64,000 bases of DNA from Peromyscus leucopus (GCF_004664715.2 NC_051074.1:14927178-14991177); one strand, 5' to 3'; shown: positions 1 to 12,866, counted from the stretch's first letter. Made by a program: numbers and translations. The notes: generated by a model not told the origin, from the sequence alone.

Positions 1-109
1 GTGCCACCACTTTCTAGCCTTTGTATCTAGTGGCTGTTCTGTCTCTGACCCCAGATAAGTTTATTAGGGTGCACAATATTTTGGGAACACAATACACAAT
101 ACCACCACA
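1..109 (-). mobile_element. LTR-type retroelement fragment, cut by the window edge
   Basis: On the minus strand this begins TGTGGTGG at position 109 and reads into a region resembling the first 100 bases of the LTR-like elements at 26346-26844 and 50402-51197 in this window. It then runs into the start of a B1-like module (GGTGGCAC) at the window edge. The terminal TGTGGTGG and the AATAAA-like stretch fit an LTR start. Only one end is visible, so its size and target duplication cannot be judged. The family name is not assigned. Confidence 0.5.
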
Positions 110-133
110 ATCTCTCTCTCTCTCTCTCTCTCT

Positions 134-180
<47 letters not shown>
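110..180. repeat. (TC)n then (AT)n microsatellite
   Basis: About 25 bases of TC repeat are followed directly by about 45 bases of perfect AT repeat. It abuts the end of the LTR fragment. No gene is visible from here to the duplication at 517; the stretch also holds a short (TTTG)n run at 301-328. Confidence 0.95.
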
Positions 181-185
<5 letters not shown>

Positions 186-516
186 AAATTATTCTAAATG
201 AACTCTTCCTTCCTGAGAGCTAATCATACATCATACCTTTTCCATTATGGAACCCAAAGTGTGGGACATAATTGCAAAATACTGTGCTCTGAAACTATCT
301 TTGTTTGTTTGTTTGTTTGTTTGTTTGTCTGTGGGTAATAAAATCAAAAGGAAATGGTATTGACATCTTCGGTCCCTTTGTAAATGTAATTATGTCACTG
401 AATTGGACAGTTAATTTTTTTAAAACAAAACACAAGCACACAAACTTAAGTGTACTTGTATCATCACAACTAACAATTTGAAATGGGTTTGGGATAAAGA
501 CCTTGTCACTGTTGTA

Positions 517-819
517 CATCAGTCTGGTGCAAGTGATTCAGGATTTTCCATGGCAATTTTAGAAAATAAACTAAATGGGAGGTGCCTTCATCAGGAGTTT
601 GTGACAATTCTTCCTGTATAAGTACAAACAGGGCTTTCAGTAGCTACAGAATGAAAGTTGCAATGTTCATCAGTCTGGTGCAAGTGATTCAGGATTTTCC
701 ATGGCAATTTTAGAAAATAAACTAAATGGGAGGTGCCTTCATCAGGAGTTTGTGACAATTCTTCCTGTATAAGTACAAACAGGGCTTTCAGTAGCTACAG
801 AATGAAAGTTGCAATGTTC
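517..819 (+). repeat. Perfect 151-bp tandem duplication
   Basis: Bases 517-667 recur as 668-818 with no difference visible by eye, and the shared C after each copy makes the exact breakpoint ambiguous by one base. The unit starts CATCAGTCTGG and ends GCAATGTT. It is unique-looking sequence, not a recognised transposon. A (GT)n tract follows 13 bases after the second copy. The identity implies either a very recent duplication or an assembly error. Confidence 0.95.
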
Positions 820-829
820 CTTATTGGTA

Positions 830-832
<3 letters not shown>

Positions 833-887
<55 letters not shown>
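833..887. repeat. (GT)n microsatellite
   Basis: A perfect GT dinucleotide run of about 55 bases lies just after the tandem duplication. The cysteine/valine-rich reading frame through it is an artefact. Confidence 0.97.
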
Positions 888-889
<2 letters not shown>

Positions 890-3084
890 ATTTTTCCACG
901 TGCTTTAATCAAATGGGGCCTTTTGGAGTTTTGCCTCCATATATTATGATTGTGGTGGTAGGCAACTTGATCCTCTTAGTTCTGCTGGGTCTCTCACCTC
1001 CCCACAGCAGCCAAGTGCTGGCTGAAGGCCTGTGGGGAACCATGGGGTGTGAATCTCACAACCCCTTAAAACCCATCCCAATTCCCAAAGCTATCCCTAA
1101 GAAATGGAAAGGGACATGCTGAGGGTGAGAGAAGTGGGAAATTTCAAAACCTTGCCAAAACCAGCAAGGCCTGAAAATCCTTGGCAAAACAGGCGAGCTG
1201 GCTACTTTAACACCTTTTTCATTCTTGGGATCCCCTGTGATGGAGTCTGGCCTCCTGCTAACTGCAGTGCTACTGTCCCAAAGGCTCTGTTTCTGCAGGT
1301 GGAAAAGCAGTTGGAGCGGCAGCCCTTTCTCTCCAAGTCAAACATTCTCTTCCAGACCCTCTGTGGAGCAGCGTGCTCCAGTGAGCACAGCATTCAGTTA
1401 TCAAATCCCCGCAGGCCCATTAGACCTTAACCAAATGGCAGCCTGTAAAGTTCCTTGGCACAAAGAATTAGGTTGAGCTGTTAACCTTCCCCGTGCAAAG
1501 GACAACAAAGATATTCTAGTGAGCATAAGCAAGAGGAAGACACTCAATATACTATTTTACTATTAAATTCCCATCCTTTGCTCATGGAAGAAAAAAAAAA
1601 TATGTGTTCACTTCTCACAGCCATTTTTCCTTTGGCAACTGACACAGGAGGCTGCCTGAGGTGACCTCTTCCTGTCTCTGTCATTTATTATGCCATTCTA
1701 GCCCGATGGCTTCTCCACTCAAGCACCTTATAGAAAGTGATGCTGCTTAAGTTGAGTTGCTAAAGCCTGCCTGCCATAAATGGGATATGGAAATGTGGGA
1801 ATATTAGCCCTTAGCAGAAAGCTAGAATTTCTTTCATCCATCGATCCCTAAGGCAAACAGGGTTTTAAAGCCTGAATCACAGGTTGGCTTTTGCTTTGTA
1901 AATCAGCAGTTGGGTGTATAATTGGGAATTTAAAAAAAAAAATGTCAAAATGACTCTTGGGTGTTAATCTGGCAAGTGGAAATAATGTTGAATGGCTAGG
2001 TAAGTAGTTTTAGAATGGCAGTTAAAATCTCATAATCTGACTTTAACAATTGACTTTGCTCCAAATTTCCATATTGGTATTATTCAGGTTTGGTCAGGGA
2101 TCTGGAGGTAGGACTTTCTTGAGCGAAACTCAGACTGAGTCTAGTATTTGACACCCTCAGCTCATAGTTTGGGTGGGTGAATTTTACCTTCCTAATGTAC
2201 TCATCATGTTGTAGGAAAAGAAGATGGAAAGAACTTTTAACTTATTCCTCTAGTGAATGAAACATTTTTCCAATTTACCTTTAAAACTTATGAAGCCTAA
2301 GAAACATACCATTCCATTATCTAAGAGTTCTTGCCAATAAGCAGTTTCTTTAGGTACCTAGACTAATATTTCCTTTGCTCATCTGACATCAAATTGTTAT
2401 CATTTTCCAAGCACAGGGATTTTATAATTTAACATATGCTAAGTCCTTAGCTAGTAGACATTTTCAAGATAATTTTTTAAACATAATAAACAAATCTGAT
2501 TCCTTAGAAACTATACAAAATATGGGAGATGATTCTAATAGAAGAGAAACTTCCTTTAGAAACTGTTTGTGAGGGCAGCGAATGAGCCCATTCTTGTTGT
2601 TTTTGATCTTTCTGTCTAACTGAGAGATCCATTCTCTTTTACTTGATGCTGTCAAAGGATCTCTAGGAATGAGTTAAATGTAAAGTGAGTGTGTTTTTTA
2701 AGCAAGAACGGTACATAGAAAGACACAATATATTTCACAGAGCTCGCAAGGGACGTTTTCTTTTGAGCTCTGCTAACACGTGGGTGTTCAATCACTGACC
2801 TACAAACAAAAGGCTGTGGCTTTCATTACCTGGTCCCTGATGTATTTGAACCTTTCAGTGCACTCACATTTCAACTCTTCTATTAGGTATCGAAACGCCA
2901 TCTTTATCAGACTTGTCAGTGTAGCTGCCCTATGGATAAAAATTGTTGCATTTTTTTTTCTACATAACTCTCCCCCTCATAATTTCTTTCAGCTATCTGG
3001 TAATATTGTAACAGTTGATATCTACTGAGAGTGTTCATGAGGCACCAATCATAAACTATTAAAAGTACTGTCTCTGCATTTAGT
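888..3084. other. Repeat-poor unique stretch, no gene seen
   Basis: I find no recognisable transposon, RNA gene or convincing coding exon here. The part at 900-1560 is clearly richer in G and C than its surroundings and has three short overlapping open frames that look random. The part at 2690-3000 is also unique. Either could hold conserved non-coding sequence, but that cannot be tested without an alignment. Confidence 0.5.
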
Positions 3085-3400
3085 CTCCACAGGAATCTTT
3101 AGTGATCATGTTTATTGTCCACATTTTATAGGTTAAGAAAGCAAGATATTAGCTAGGCGGTGGTGGCAGACGCCTTTAATACCAGCACTTGTGAGGCAGA
3201 GGCAGGTGGATCTTTGTGAGTTCGAGGCTAGCCTGGTCTACAGAGTGAGATCCAGGAAAGGTGCAAAGCTACACAGAAAAACCCTGTCTTGGGAAAAAAA
3301 AAAAGAAAAAAAAGAAAAGAAAAGAAAGCAAGATATTTATTAATGATTTTGCCTCAGACTCACTTGCAGATGGAAGAAAAGTCAGGAATAGATTCCATGT
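3085..3400 (+). repeat. Ancient MIR-like SINE, split by a B1
   Basis: The pieces at 3085-3150 and 3338-3400 resemble the MIR core: a CATTTTATAGGTTAAGAAA stretch and, further on, a CAGATGGAAGAAAAGTCAGGA stretch. They are separated by the B1 at 3151-3321. Divergence is high, so the call is tentative. Confidence 0.4.
3151..3321 (+). mobile_element. B1 SINE, full length, with 16-bp target duplications
   Basis: This is a Pol III-type B1 (7SL-derived) element with the head GCTAGGCGGTGGTGG, the internal GAGTTCGAGGCTAGCCTGG box B region and an A-rich tail with G interruptions. The 16-base duplication AAGAAAGCAAGATATT is present at 3135-3150 and 3322-3337 without mismatch. This shows L1-machinery insertion and preserves the pre-insertion site. 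Confidence 0.93.
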
Positions 3401-4665
3401 ATTTAGTTTCCAAAAGTAAGGCTTTTTTTACTAAAAGTCAGTTATGTTCAAAGTTGAGGAATTTTACAATTGAAGAATATTTCACAATGACATGGTATAT
3501 TTGAGAATGAAATATTAAAGCTAAATTTGCTCAAGACTCTAGATCCAATTTCTAATCACAGGAAATATAGAAGATAGAGAAGCATACACCCACCCATCCC
3601 CACCCACCCACACACACACACCACACTGTTCTCAGCAAAACCCAAACTGTGGGAAATTGAGTGACACATAAGAAATCAGAAGGTTTTCAACAGGTAACTG
3701 CAAAGAAAGGGGATTTTTCATGTGAAAGGAACAAAAGACTGGATGATAAAAGATTTAAGAAGCAAATATCAGGCAATAACCATCCATGGATCATAATTAG
3801 GTCTTTATTTAAGTAATCATTTTAAATTTCAGCATTTATGGGATGATAGGATTATTGAACATTTTCCAAAGGTTTGCTTATACTAAGAAATCATTGTAAA
3901 CATTAAGGTTATATTTTAGCCATTTTGAATAAAAAGTGTATATCATTCTCTATTTATATTTAAAATGAAAATAATATGTCCATTTTTTTTAATATAGTGT
4001 AGAAAAGGACAGATAGTTGTGGGTATAAGAGATTTAAAAAGTCATATTTTGAAAATGAACTATATTCCCTGATTGATTCTATTCTATACATTTGCTCTAT
4101 ATTTTATTGAGCAAATTTACTGGGATTAAAAGTAAAATAAAACAAGACAGAGAAATAATAATTAGTAGTAAATTCTGTCATTTTCTGAACATAAAAATTT
4201 GATAGATATTTAAATGATGAAATTTGTTGCTCTATAGAAAGAAAAAAATCCTAAATTCTCAAGATTTGTGCTACAAAAACCTCTTCCTATATTTGAAGTC
4301 CCTCAATTTTCTTTCACAGTGAGTCTCACAGAACACCATTGCGACTGTGAAGATTCGTCTATAGCAGGTGGTCCTGATGGACAATAAAGAGATTGCAGAA
4401 ATGCTTCAGAGCTGAGTATGACCAGGGTTATGGTAAATGGCACCCATTTAGCAGAAGTGATTAAATTATAGCCAGGATCTAACCCTAAGTATCTATTTCA
4501 GGACACAGTTGGAATATGTTTAGAATACAGAACCCTGGCTATCTCTGTTTTCACCCTTGTGGCATGCACCGCCTGCATTCCCAGTGTCTATTCATTCCAT
4601 TGGTTCTTCAACCAGTCAACTTTTTGCTGAGGCCATAATCATCTTGAACCAAATTGATTACACTG
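3401..4665. other. AT-rich unique DNA, nothing recognised
   Basis: There is a short CA-rich patch at 3588-3625. Otherwise this is AT-rich unique sequence with many stops in all frames, and I can support no exon or transposon. Confidence 0.5.
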
Positions 4666-4680
4666 AAAAAAAAAAGGCAT

Positions 4681-4805
4681 GGGTTGGGGATTTAGCTCAG
4701 TGGTAGAGCGCTTGCCTAGCAAGTGCAATGCCCTGGGTTTGGTCCTCAGCTCCACAAAAACAAAAAAACAAAAAAAAGAAAGAAAGAGAGAGAGAAAGAG
4801 AGAAA
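4681..4805 (+). mobile_element. ID SINE
   Basis: The body GGGTTGGGGATTTAGCTCAG, followed by TGGTAGAGCGCTTGCCTAGC, is the alanine-tRNA/BC1-derived ID element with A-box and B-box-like sequences. It ends in a CAAAAA-rich then GAAA-rich tail. An A-rich AAAAGGCA lies on both sides (4671-4679 and 4807-4814), which fits a target duplication. Confidence 0.93.
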
Positions 4806-5117
4806 GAAAAGGCACAAAGAATAGTATGATGTATTTCTATAGATACTGGAAAATAAATTTTCTACTGAAAATAATCATTGAATTATAAAAAATTAAAATG
4901 TGGTATGAACATGAATTATTATAGAACTCCTGAATATAAAGATCATCAGCTACAACAGAAATGTTAACTTTTCTTAGTAATAAATGGCTAAGCTTCTTAA
5001 AACAGACAGAACTGTAAGTTCTCGGGAAATCATATCCTAGTAAATAATAGATGCAATTTTCTTTACAAAGAACAGCAATAGCTGCTCTTATAATTAATTA
5101 TCATAAATACGAAATTC

Positions 5118-5470
5118 TCAGGGCTAGGGAGATGGCTCAGTATTTAAGAGTGCTCGCTTTACAGCTTTAGAACCTGCTTTCATTTTGCCAGGAACCCATG
5201 TAAAACCCAAGTGTGGCTGCACATACATGAAACACTAGCATTTGCAAAAGTAGACTATACACACAGCTTGATCCTGAGGATGGCTTTGCCACTCAGTCTA
5301 TCCAAAACTGTGAGTGTCTAGTTCAGTGAGAGAGGCTTTCTTTTCTTCACATAAAATGGAATGTGACAGAGGAATCTATCTGATGCCTTGTCTGGTATAT
5401 GCTCAGGTGCATGCACCTGCATACTACATGCATGCACTACACACAAATACTATAAGCACACATAAACAAA
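5118..5470 (+). mobile_element. Long B2-superfamily SINE, diverged
   Basis: It begins GGGCTAGGGAGATGGCTCAG, the tRNA-derived B2/B3 promoter head. It continues through a CTTGATCCTGAGGATGGCTTTG segment and ends in a CATGCATGCACTACACAC-type tail. The length and middle segment fit a long B2/B3 relative rather than the standard B2. The subfamily is uncertain. Confidence 0.7.
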
Positions 5471-5598
5471 GCAAGAATTTCTGTAATATATATTCTCTCA
5501 GAATTACCTTTTCTATTTACATACACAAAAAAGAGATCATTATGAATTTATGGGAAAAGCCATATATCTCTATTTCTATCTATATAATCTTTCATACA

Positions 5599-5600
<2 letters not shown>

Positions 5601-5683
<83 letters not shown>
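5601..5683. repeat. (GA)n then (GACA)n microsatellite
   Basis: About 52 bases of GA repeat pass into about 30 bases of GACA repeat. The junction suggests the tetranucleotide arose from the dinucleotide array. Confidence 0.96.
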
Positions 5684-7074
5684 TTATGGAAAACACTTCA
5701 CCTGTTAGGTTTAAATCCCATTTATTAGGCTTAAGAATAGTTCAGCATAGTACTTTCAACCTCATTTTCCTTCAGTTTTACCAGTAAAAGCTACCAGTGC
5801 TCATGACTGAGCAGACAACTTGAGAGGTGTGCAATCTTTACCCCACAGATCCCTCTTCTCTGTGGTAGAAATTATCAACTTGCATTTTTCCATTCAACAG
5901 CCTGCAGGGGACAGGAGCGGGGGTCTGGTAGAGGCATGTGCCCAGACGAAAGTTGGCTGTGAGGAAGGACTCTGCATCCTGCCACCAGTGATAGCGGGGA
6001 AAGTGGCAAGGACACACTGCTGGGTCACCTCACACCAATTATGACTGTAGATTTTGTGGCTTTTTTTTTTTATTGTTAGACAACAAGTGACAAAATCTGA
6101 ACGGTCTCCATATCTGGAAAAACACTGAAAAGCTGTAATTACCTGTTACATTTTAAATATTTAACTAATGTTCAGAAATTTAGAAAGACACAGGAGTGAA
6201 AATCTCTTCTTGTTTCTTTTTTTTTAACTAAAATATACATTAAGTTCTATAATATTCAATGTAAGATTGATGGGCTTTATAGATAAGGGGATTTTAAAAT
6301 AATCATTAAAGCAATGACTTTGACTTTTATTCCCCTTGGTGTGTGTTCATATGCTAAGGTATTTTCTATTAATTTTGATTCTTAATAAAAGGATGGTTTT
6401 AAATTAAAAAAATAAATTTAAACTATAAAAGTTATGGTTTCCACACACACTCAAAAGATTTTTTTGTTATCTAGAGAAGTGGCTGGATTTATCCAAAGTT
6501 TAGTGTTCGATTTAGTTAACTTTCAGCTTCATCTCTAATATTATTAAAAGTGAAGGGAGAGTCAATCATAATCATATGTAGATTTCCAGCTCACAATAGA
6601 CTTAAACTGAGACTATATTGTAGCTAGATGTGTGAGCCATGCCATTATTGCCTATGCCATTTATACATTTTGTTTGTCCTGCCCTATGCTCTAACGGCTC
6701 CAAAGCAATGGTTTGACACATTTTAGATTTTTTTGCGATCTGAAATGTACTTGCCAGCCTGCGTCCGTCTACATGTTACTGCACAGACCAAGCAACTACA
6801 TTGCCTCACTATTGTTTGTTCATTCCAAAGTAGTTATATATCTGTTTTGTTTTCATCATTTTAATAACTTCCTAGTCATATGATGAAACTGGTCCATATC
6901 TACAGGCAGAATTATCTTTCAAAAATCAAGGTTAAATTTAGACTTCAACTTTGATGAGTCTTTGTTAACTATTTTCAATTTTTTTTTATGAATGAATTTT
7001 ACAAAAGTAAAATGAGACATACTGAAAAGGTTTTACACAAAATGTTTCTGTTATTGTGTATGTGGCTATGTGTG

Positions 7075-7078
<4 letters not shown>
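5684..7078. other. Unique DNA, no gene seen
   Basis: A GC-richer patch at 5800-6045 has one 74-codon open frame with no recognisable domain. The rest is AT-rich and unique. I see no transposon that I can name. Confidence 0.45.

Positions 7079-7112
<34 letters not shown>
7079..7112. repeat. (GT)n microsatellite
   Basis: A GT run of about 34 bases lies at the upstream side of the antisense SINE at 7160-7382. Confidence 0.95.
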
Positions 7113-7114
<2 letters not shown>

Positions 7115-7159
7115 TTTCATGTAGTTGTGTGCACATATGCTTGTGTGTTCAGATGAAGT

Positions 7160-7382
7160 CTGTGCATGTTTGAGCAGAGGCCAGAGGGCAATGTTGTATG
7201 TGCTCCTTAATCCTGGTCCACCTTACTTTATCTTCCCCAAGATTAGCTGGCCAGTGAGCTCCAGGAGTCTACTGGACTTACATGCACAGCAGGGCTAGCT
7301 TTCACATGTGTTCTGTGATGTGTACTCAGATCATCATGGTTACTGTGTGGATACTTCACTGAGTGAACCATTCCCCAGCTTC
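7160..7382 (-). mobile_element. B4/RSINE1-like SINE, diverged
   Basis: The segment carries GAGCAGAGGCCAGAGGGCAATG and, near its right end, ACTTCACTGAGTGAACCATT followed by CCCCAGCTTC. These are diverged antisense forms of a tRNA-derived rodent SINE head (GGCTGGGGA...TGGCTCAGTGG type). Only the general family is supported. Confidence 0.5.
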
Positions 7383-10300
7383 TACATGTTTCTTTACGTT
7401 AGATGATATGTATTAAATACTTGCATTTTATTAGGTCTGGAGGCCACTTAAGGTGCTGTGTCATGAACATTAGAAATGACACATGTACAGGGCTAGAAGT
7501 TTCTTAAAAATGGAGGAACCTTTGTATAAGAAATGTTTCCACAATACATTTGCTATAAATAGTCTGTTATGAAATATCATTGAAATGAAATATCAAGAAT
7601 AAATAGAATTTAAAGTATTATTTATTTCATTATGTAAATTACATAAGGAAGTTAACATTATGCATATGTATTTTTAAAATGTGTTAAGTATAGAAACCTA
7701 ATTGATCAATGGGGAAATCAGCTTATGACATTTAGAATCACCTGTGACCTGGTGTAAGAAGTGAATTGTTCTCTGTGTGACATTGGATTGGCATCAATTA
7801 TCTCCAGGGAAATAAAATACTCTGAATTGATATTTTCAAGGATAAAAGAGCCTTTCAGGCAACTTTAAAGTGTATTTTAGTAAACCATGCATGGTGATGG
7901 AAAAATATCCCAAATGTAACTTTCAGAATGAAAAATGGATAATAATTAGGTAAAATGTTATTTTGAGATTTTATTCCCAAATGTCCCATTGCTTTTATAT
8001 CCTAACTTCCAGTGCCCTTGTATGTCCAATTAAGATATGTAATTGAAGAACTGCCAGTAAGCAGACTGCCCTAGTACCCAGAGGGGATTGTGTCTAGTAA
8101 TGATAGTGCTGAACTACATAGAAACAATATTCGGGACTGTTAGCAGAGAGCTTATGTTTCATTACTCACTCTTGTCCAAGTATGAAGACATTCAAACAGG
8201 AAAATTAGGGCTACTATGGTAACCTAGGCTACTGTTTTCCCCTTTTAAGTCTAATTTACACTATTCATCATTTCATTGTCCACATCCCTTATTCTTGTGT
8301 TGAATAAAATTACAAATAACACATTTTAACTTATTATTTCTTCTCTGACACCATCCCCAGCTTAGCTCTTGAAAAGGTAGATCAACAATTCTGTAACTGG
8401 GTTCTCCTTTCAAAGTAGAACTTCCAGAATGACCATCGAATCAGAAATCTGAAGGCCATGAGGAGATTAATGGCAATGCCCACTTGTTTTTAGTATACAT
8501 ATTTGCATGCATGCGTGCATGGCCTTATGTTGAACCAATATATTGTATAATGTATTTTAAGTATTTTATATGGTGACTTTTTTGATGTGTCTGTGGAGTA
8601 TGTGAAAGCATTGCTCCATACAGAAGCTGAGTAACACATAAAACATGACAGAGTGTTCATTCCATGTATGCATTTATATTTCTCTGATGAATTGTATGGC
8701 AGTAGTTCCATTATGTTATGTTCTAATTTTATGAACCATTTCATAAACAGCAAAAGGTATAATCCCTACTTTTCATAAGAGTATCATGTATCCTAATAAA
8801 AAAACTTAGAAATCATTAATGGCAATAGTTTATAGTATGTACATAGTAAAATTTAGAAACAAAGATATTTGGAGCATTTTCAAATCTATGACTGACTATG
8901 AGCATACTGAATTCATGAGATAACTTGATTTATCTCAAGCCACACTGAAAGCTAATCTTAGATGTTGACATTGCCTGATTTAGCCAATGATATTATCTTT
9001 GGGAACATAAATTTTCCTTATTTTCTTTTGGCGACTTACAAATAACTGTGAATAATTATTTTACTACTCCTACTGCCCTGCCTGGAGTAATTAAAACTGT
9101 TTTCTATGTTTGGAAGTCATTTGTTTTTCTTCATGCCTTGATATTCTAATACAATACTCGATTCAGGATGTATTCTCTGATTTCTACATGTAACTTTCCT
9201 TAGAAGAGGCACCATTAATGCTACCTATCTTCTTGCTGGTTCAGCATGGTTGAGTTGTCTATGGGGCATCATCCAGAAATTGTCTCTGAAAATAATCGGG
9301 TACAAAAATTGCTGTCTTTGTTCAGAGAACAAGTGGCGACATTATCTGTACAGTAAACTACTAGAGAAGTGCAAAATGGTTATGTCTTCTGGGTCAGTGT
9401 GTATTCCTAACTCAACTTCTGACTTAACACAGCTCAGTATTGTATATCTGAGCCAATTTCCATGACCCTATGGGTCTGTCTTACTACAGCATTAAACCAT
9501 TATTTTTCCCCAGAAGTAAAATTCTGTGTCATTAAAATAAGAGAAAATTAACTAAAATAAAACTCTCCATAGTTTAGACATTTCCTATTGGACTGGTTGA
9601 CATTGGTCTCCATTGCCAGACAATCTGCTTGTGAAAAGTAGGACTAGATGTAATTTTTCTTTTCAGAGGTGTTATGGCAGGCATGCTTAAGTGGTATGCT
9701 GTTTGTGGTGAATAGCTTTCAAAATTTGCATCCTCTGAGACTTTGCTCAAAACCACACACCCAAAGACACACCTGACTAAGTTAAATCAGACTTTTAAAT
9801 AAATTCCTGGAAACAGATTTGAGGAAGTAGAAAACAGAAAATTCAATAATAGAAGATATAAGACAGTGAGTTCCAGAGTACAAGATGTAGCAAAAAGAAT
9901 CTTGATGCTTCAAATGCTCTAATTGGCAGCTCTGCATGATTGGTCCTTGAAAACCATGATGAGGTGAAAAGAACATACTACTATTCTCTTTGTGAATAGG
10001 GATACACATTACAATCATCTTTCTTTTTCTATTATCTGCACCATTTGTCTTTACTATTTAATGAATGTTTCCATATGAATCTTATAAAAATAATTTTATG
10101 TTTTAACATAAATTAGGAGAAGGAAAACTAAATTCTGTTCAGAGTAAATTGCCTATAAGATTTTCTTTCAGACAAATCTTGCTTTAATGAGAAATAAACA
10201 TCAATGTTGAAACTATATATTAGTATCAGTAGATAAATCTTCAGAATTTCAATTCAGCATCTTTACTGAATTCCACGATAGGATGAATAAAAGACTAGAA

Positions 10301-12067
10301 GAATCTAAATGGTACTTCACACAGTTTAAATATCTGTTGCACAAGCATTTATGTACTTTTTTTGGTTTTAAAATAGATAAACCTTCCTCTCTGAAATTTC
10401 TTATAAAAATGTGTGTCTTCTTTTACTCAAGTGGTTGTGAGTAACATAAGCACAGCTAACATTACCTTAATGGCTTCAGTCCTGGATTAGTTCTCCTTCT
10501 ACTCCAGACTCACTGGCACAGCTGTGTAAATTACAGCAAGAATAATTAGCAAAACAGGAACAACAGGTGACGATGTGGTCAGGCTGCCAGAATCCGAGAT
10601 TATTGATGTCTTATGTATGCACCCATTTCCATTGCACAGTTTTTCTCTTGATATTGGATACTGTGTTCATTCCCCATTGCTCATTTTAATGAATACTTAA
10701 CCATATGAAATATTTGTTCATTTCAAGAGAATTCCCTCTGGTTTCAAAAAAGAATGCAGACACCATTGCAGAACTTAATTAGGGAGATTTGGAACCTCAA
10801 CGCTTGTTCAACCAATTTTATCATAAGTAAAGGCTTTTTAACTTCCCCCTCTGTCTCTACAATCACTTGCAATCCAGTAGAAAAATTCCGTTCCCTCTCT
10901 GGTAAGCTTAACCAGGCAGGACATCCAGTTGGATGAGGTCACACTGGAAAATGTTTTTCTAAAGGGTTTTCTAATACCTTTAAAAATCCAAGTTAAGTTT
11001 TAATGAGCATTGCAGAGGACTTAGATCCCCAAGGGGCAAATCAGTTTTCTTTTTTGCATTGCTGTTCCTTCAGTCTCTGAAATACCACCTCAACAGCCTT
11101 CTCAGTGGCTACCTTGAGCCCCATATAAAGAAAGAAAGAATGCATGTACGGGCAATGGGTTTCTCTTACTTAGAGCTTTCCAAAACCTTGAGACATTTTA
11201 TTTTTTCAAGCAATGAAAGGGAACAGGGTGGAAGGAAGTAGTTGCTATTTCAGCAGCAAGAGAGGTGTGAGGCTTAAGAGGGCTCTGGAGGTGTTAAGAA
11301 AGTGGGATATGATATGCTTCATGATTTTTGTCCTTCCCTTGGACCTAGGTCAGCTACTGGTGCCCAGTACCACAAACACACTGTGGTTTAATGTGATGAT
11401 TGGTGAATAAAAACAACAAAATGCTGCCTAGGAGCAGCAGATGACATGAAGAATCCATGTGCACTTTCAGTTTTAATACATGTGTGCTGTTTAGGGGAAT
11501 TTTTTAGACTTGTGACAGTTAGAAAGGTAAGATTAAACATTTTATAGGTTGCACAATTATTTCATCTTCATATATTATCTCAGATAAACAGGCATCATGA
11601 ATCCTTCTAAAGGAGCCTCATGCTCCAGAGGGTGCTTCTCTGGACTTTTTACTAGGTTCCATTCTCTCTCTGCAGTAAGGAAATTATATACTAAAGATTA
11701 ACTGAGCATATCATTTCCTCTCTCCAGGATGCCATGCAGTGAGTCTGCTGACCTGTGCAGGATGCTGGCAGCTCAGGCTTCAGAAGGAGAAAGTCTGGCA
11801 CTGGATGAATACATGTTCTTTAACCAAGCATTGAAAATAGTTCACCTTTGATCAATGCTAAGTAACATACTGCATTGAGTTCTTGTTCTAGAAGATACTT
11901 TATTACTCTATCTACATGTGAACCTTTTCAGATTGTTATTCAATGACCAACTTCTTAACATAGCCTGGAAAGTTGTCTTCTTTAGTTTTCGGAGAAAAAT
12001 ACACGCTACTCTTTATTCTCCAATACTGCTTCTTTTCTTACACTGTCCCTTCTAACACACTGAATAT
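7383..12067. other. 4.7 kb of mostly unique AT-rich DNA
   Basis: No SINE, L1 or LTR is obvious by eye in this stretch. Open frames are short (up to 87 codons) and show no family resemblance. There is a GCATGCATGCGTGCATG palindromic run at 8505-8521. Highly decayed repeats could be present and missed. Confidence 0.45.
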
Positions 12068-12150
12068 TTGTTTGTTGTTTTATGGATTGAATTCAGTTAC
12101 TCATTGCAAGCTAGGTCTATGTTTCTACCACTGAGATACATCCCCACTCA
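12068..12150 (-). mobile_element. ID/B4-tail SINE remnant
   Basis: On the minus strand this reads as a decayed GGGGATGTATCTCAGTGGTAGAAACATAG-type ID head (right end at 12150), followed by a TTGCAATGAGTAACTGAATTC body. The expected GAGCGCTTGCCTAG is eroded. Confidence 0.65.
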
Positions 12151-12394
12151 ATTGTTGTTAGCTCCGACTTTCTTCTTTCTAATGCATACTGAGCGTATGA
12201 ATGAATTCTGACCATTTTGTTCATGCATAGATCTCAAGTGCCGAGAACAGAATTTGGCAGAGAAGATGCTGAACGAATGTTTCCTTCTGTGAATGTTTTA
12301 AATTATGTGTTTAACCCAGTATAAACTGAGTTCATGTAGCATTGCATTCATTTTTCTTAGCTACATTTCATATTTGACTACAGCAAATTACAGC

Positions 12395-12500
12395 AACTAC
12401 ATGAGTAGCCATTATTACCATTTTCCTGATAAGGAAACAGAATTTGTTTAAAGTCATGTAGCATGTAATCGGTCAAGGTGGAAATGTAGTACCCCTCTAC
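12395..12500 (+). repeat. Ancient MIR SINE
   Basis: The order CCATTATTACCATTTTCCTG, ATAAGGAAACAG, AAAGTCATGTAGCATGTAAT and AAGGTGGAAATGTAG matches the conserved MIR core (fourfold pattern of fraction-in-fraction decay). No target duplication survives. Confidence 0.65.
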
Positions 12501-12700
12501 CTGACTGCTATCTGTGGTTATTAATAACTCTCCCTCTCTCTAACTCCTCTCTGTTATTTATAATTACCCTTCTCTTTGACTCCTATTTATCTGCCATTGA
12601 TAATTCCCATCTTTCTATGACTCCTATATGTAGGCTATTAATAATTCCTCCCTCTGTCTCCTATCTGTACACTATTTATAATCTGCTCCCTACCTGGTTT
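12501..12700 (+). repeat. Degenerate minisatellite, about 40-bp unit, about 5 copies
   Basis: The phrase ACTCCTATCTGT...TATTAATAATTC...CCCTCTCT recurs at roughly 40-base spacing, starting near 12503, 12543, 12579, 12620 and 12659. Copies differ by substitutions and small indels. It follows the MIR directly. Confidence 0.75.
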
Positions 12701-12866
12701 ATCTTTGGCTAAACCTAAGGTAAGGCCTTGAAAAACTATGCAACTACATGCAGACAGTTAACTCTTGATCTTCAAATGTTTCCTAGAAACTTTTACTTTT
12801 TTATGTTCTAAATGCTATTGAGTATTTTATCTAGAGTAGATACATAATCTGTACTTTGGATAGTTT

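Noticed and set aside
4681..4760. Alanine tRNA gene
   Set aside because: The A-box/B-box resemblance is explained by the ID SINE, which has the A-rich tail and flanking duplication and lacks a foldable acceptor stem.
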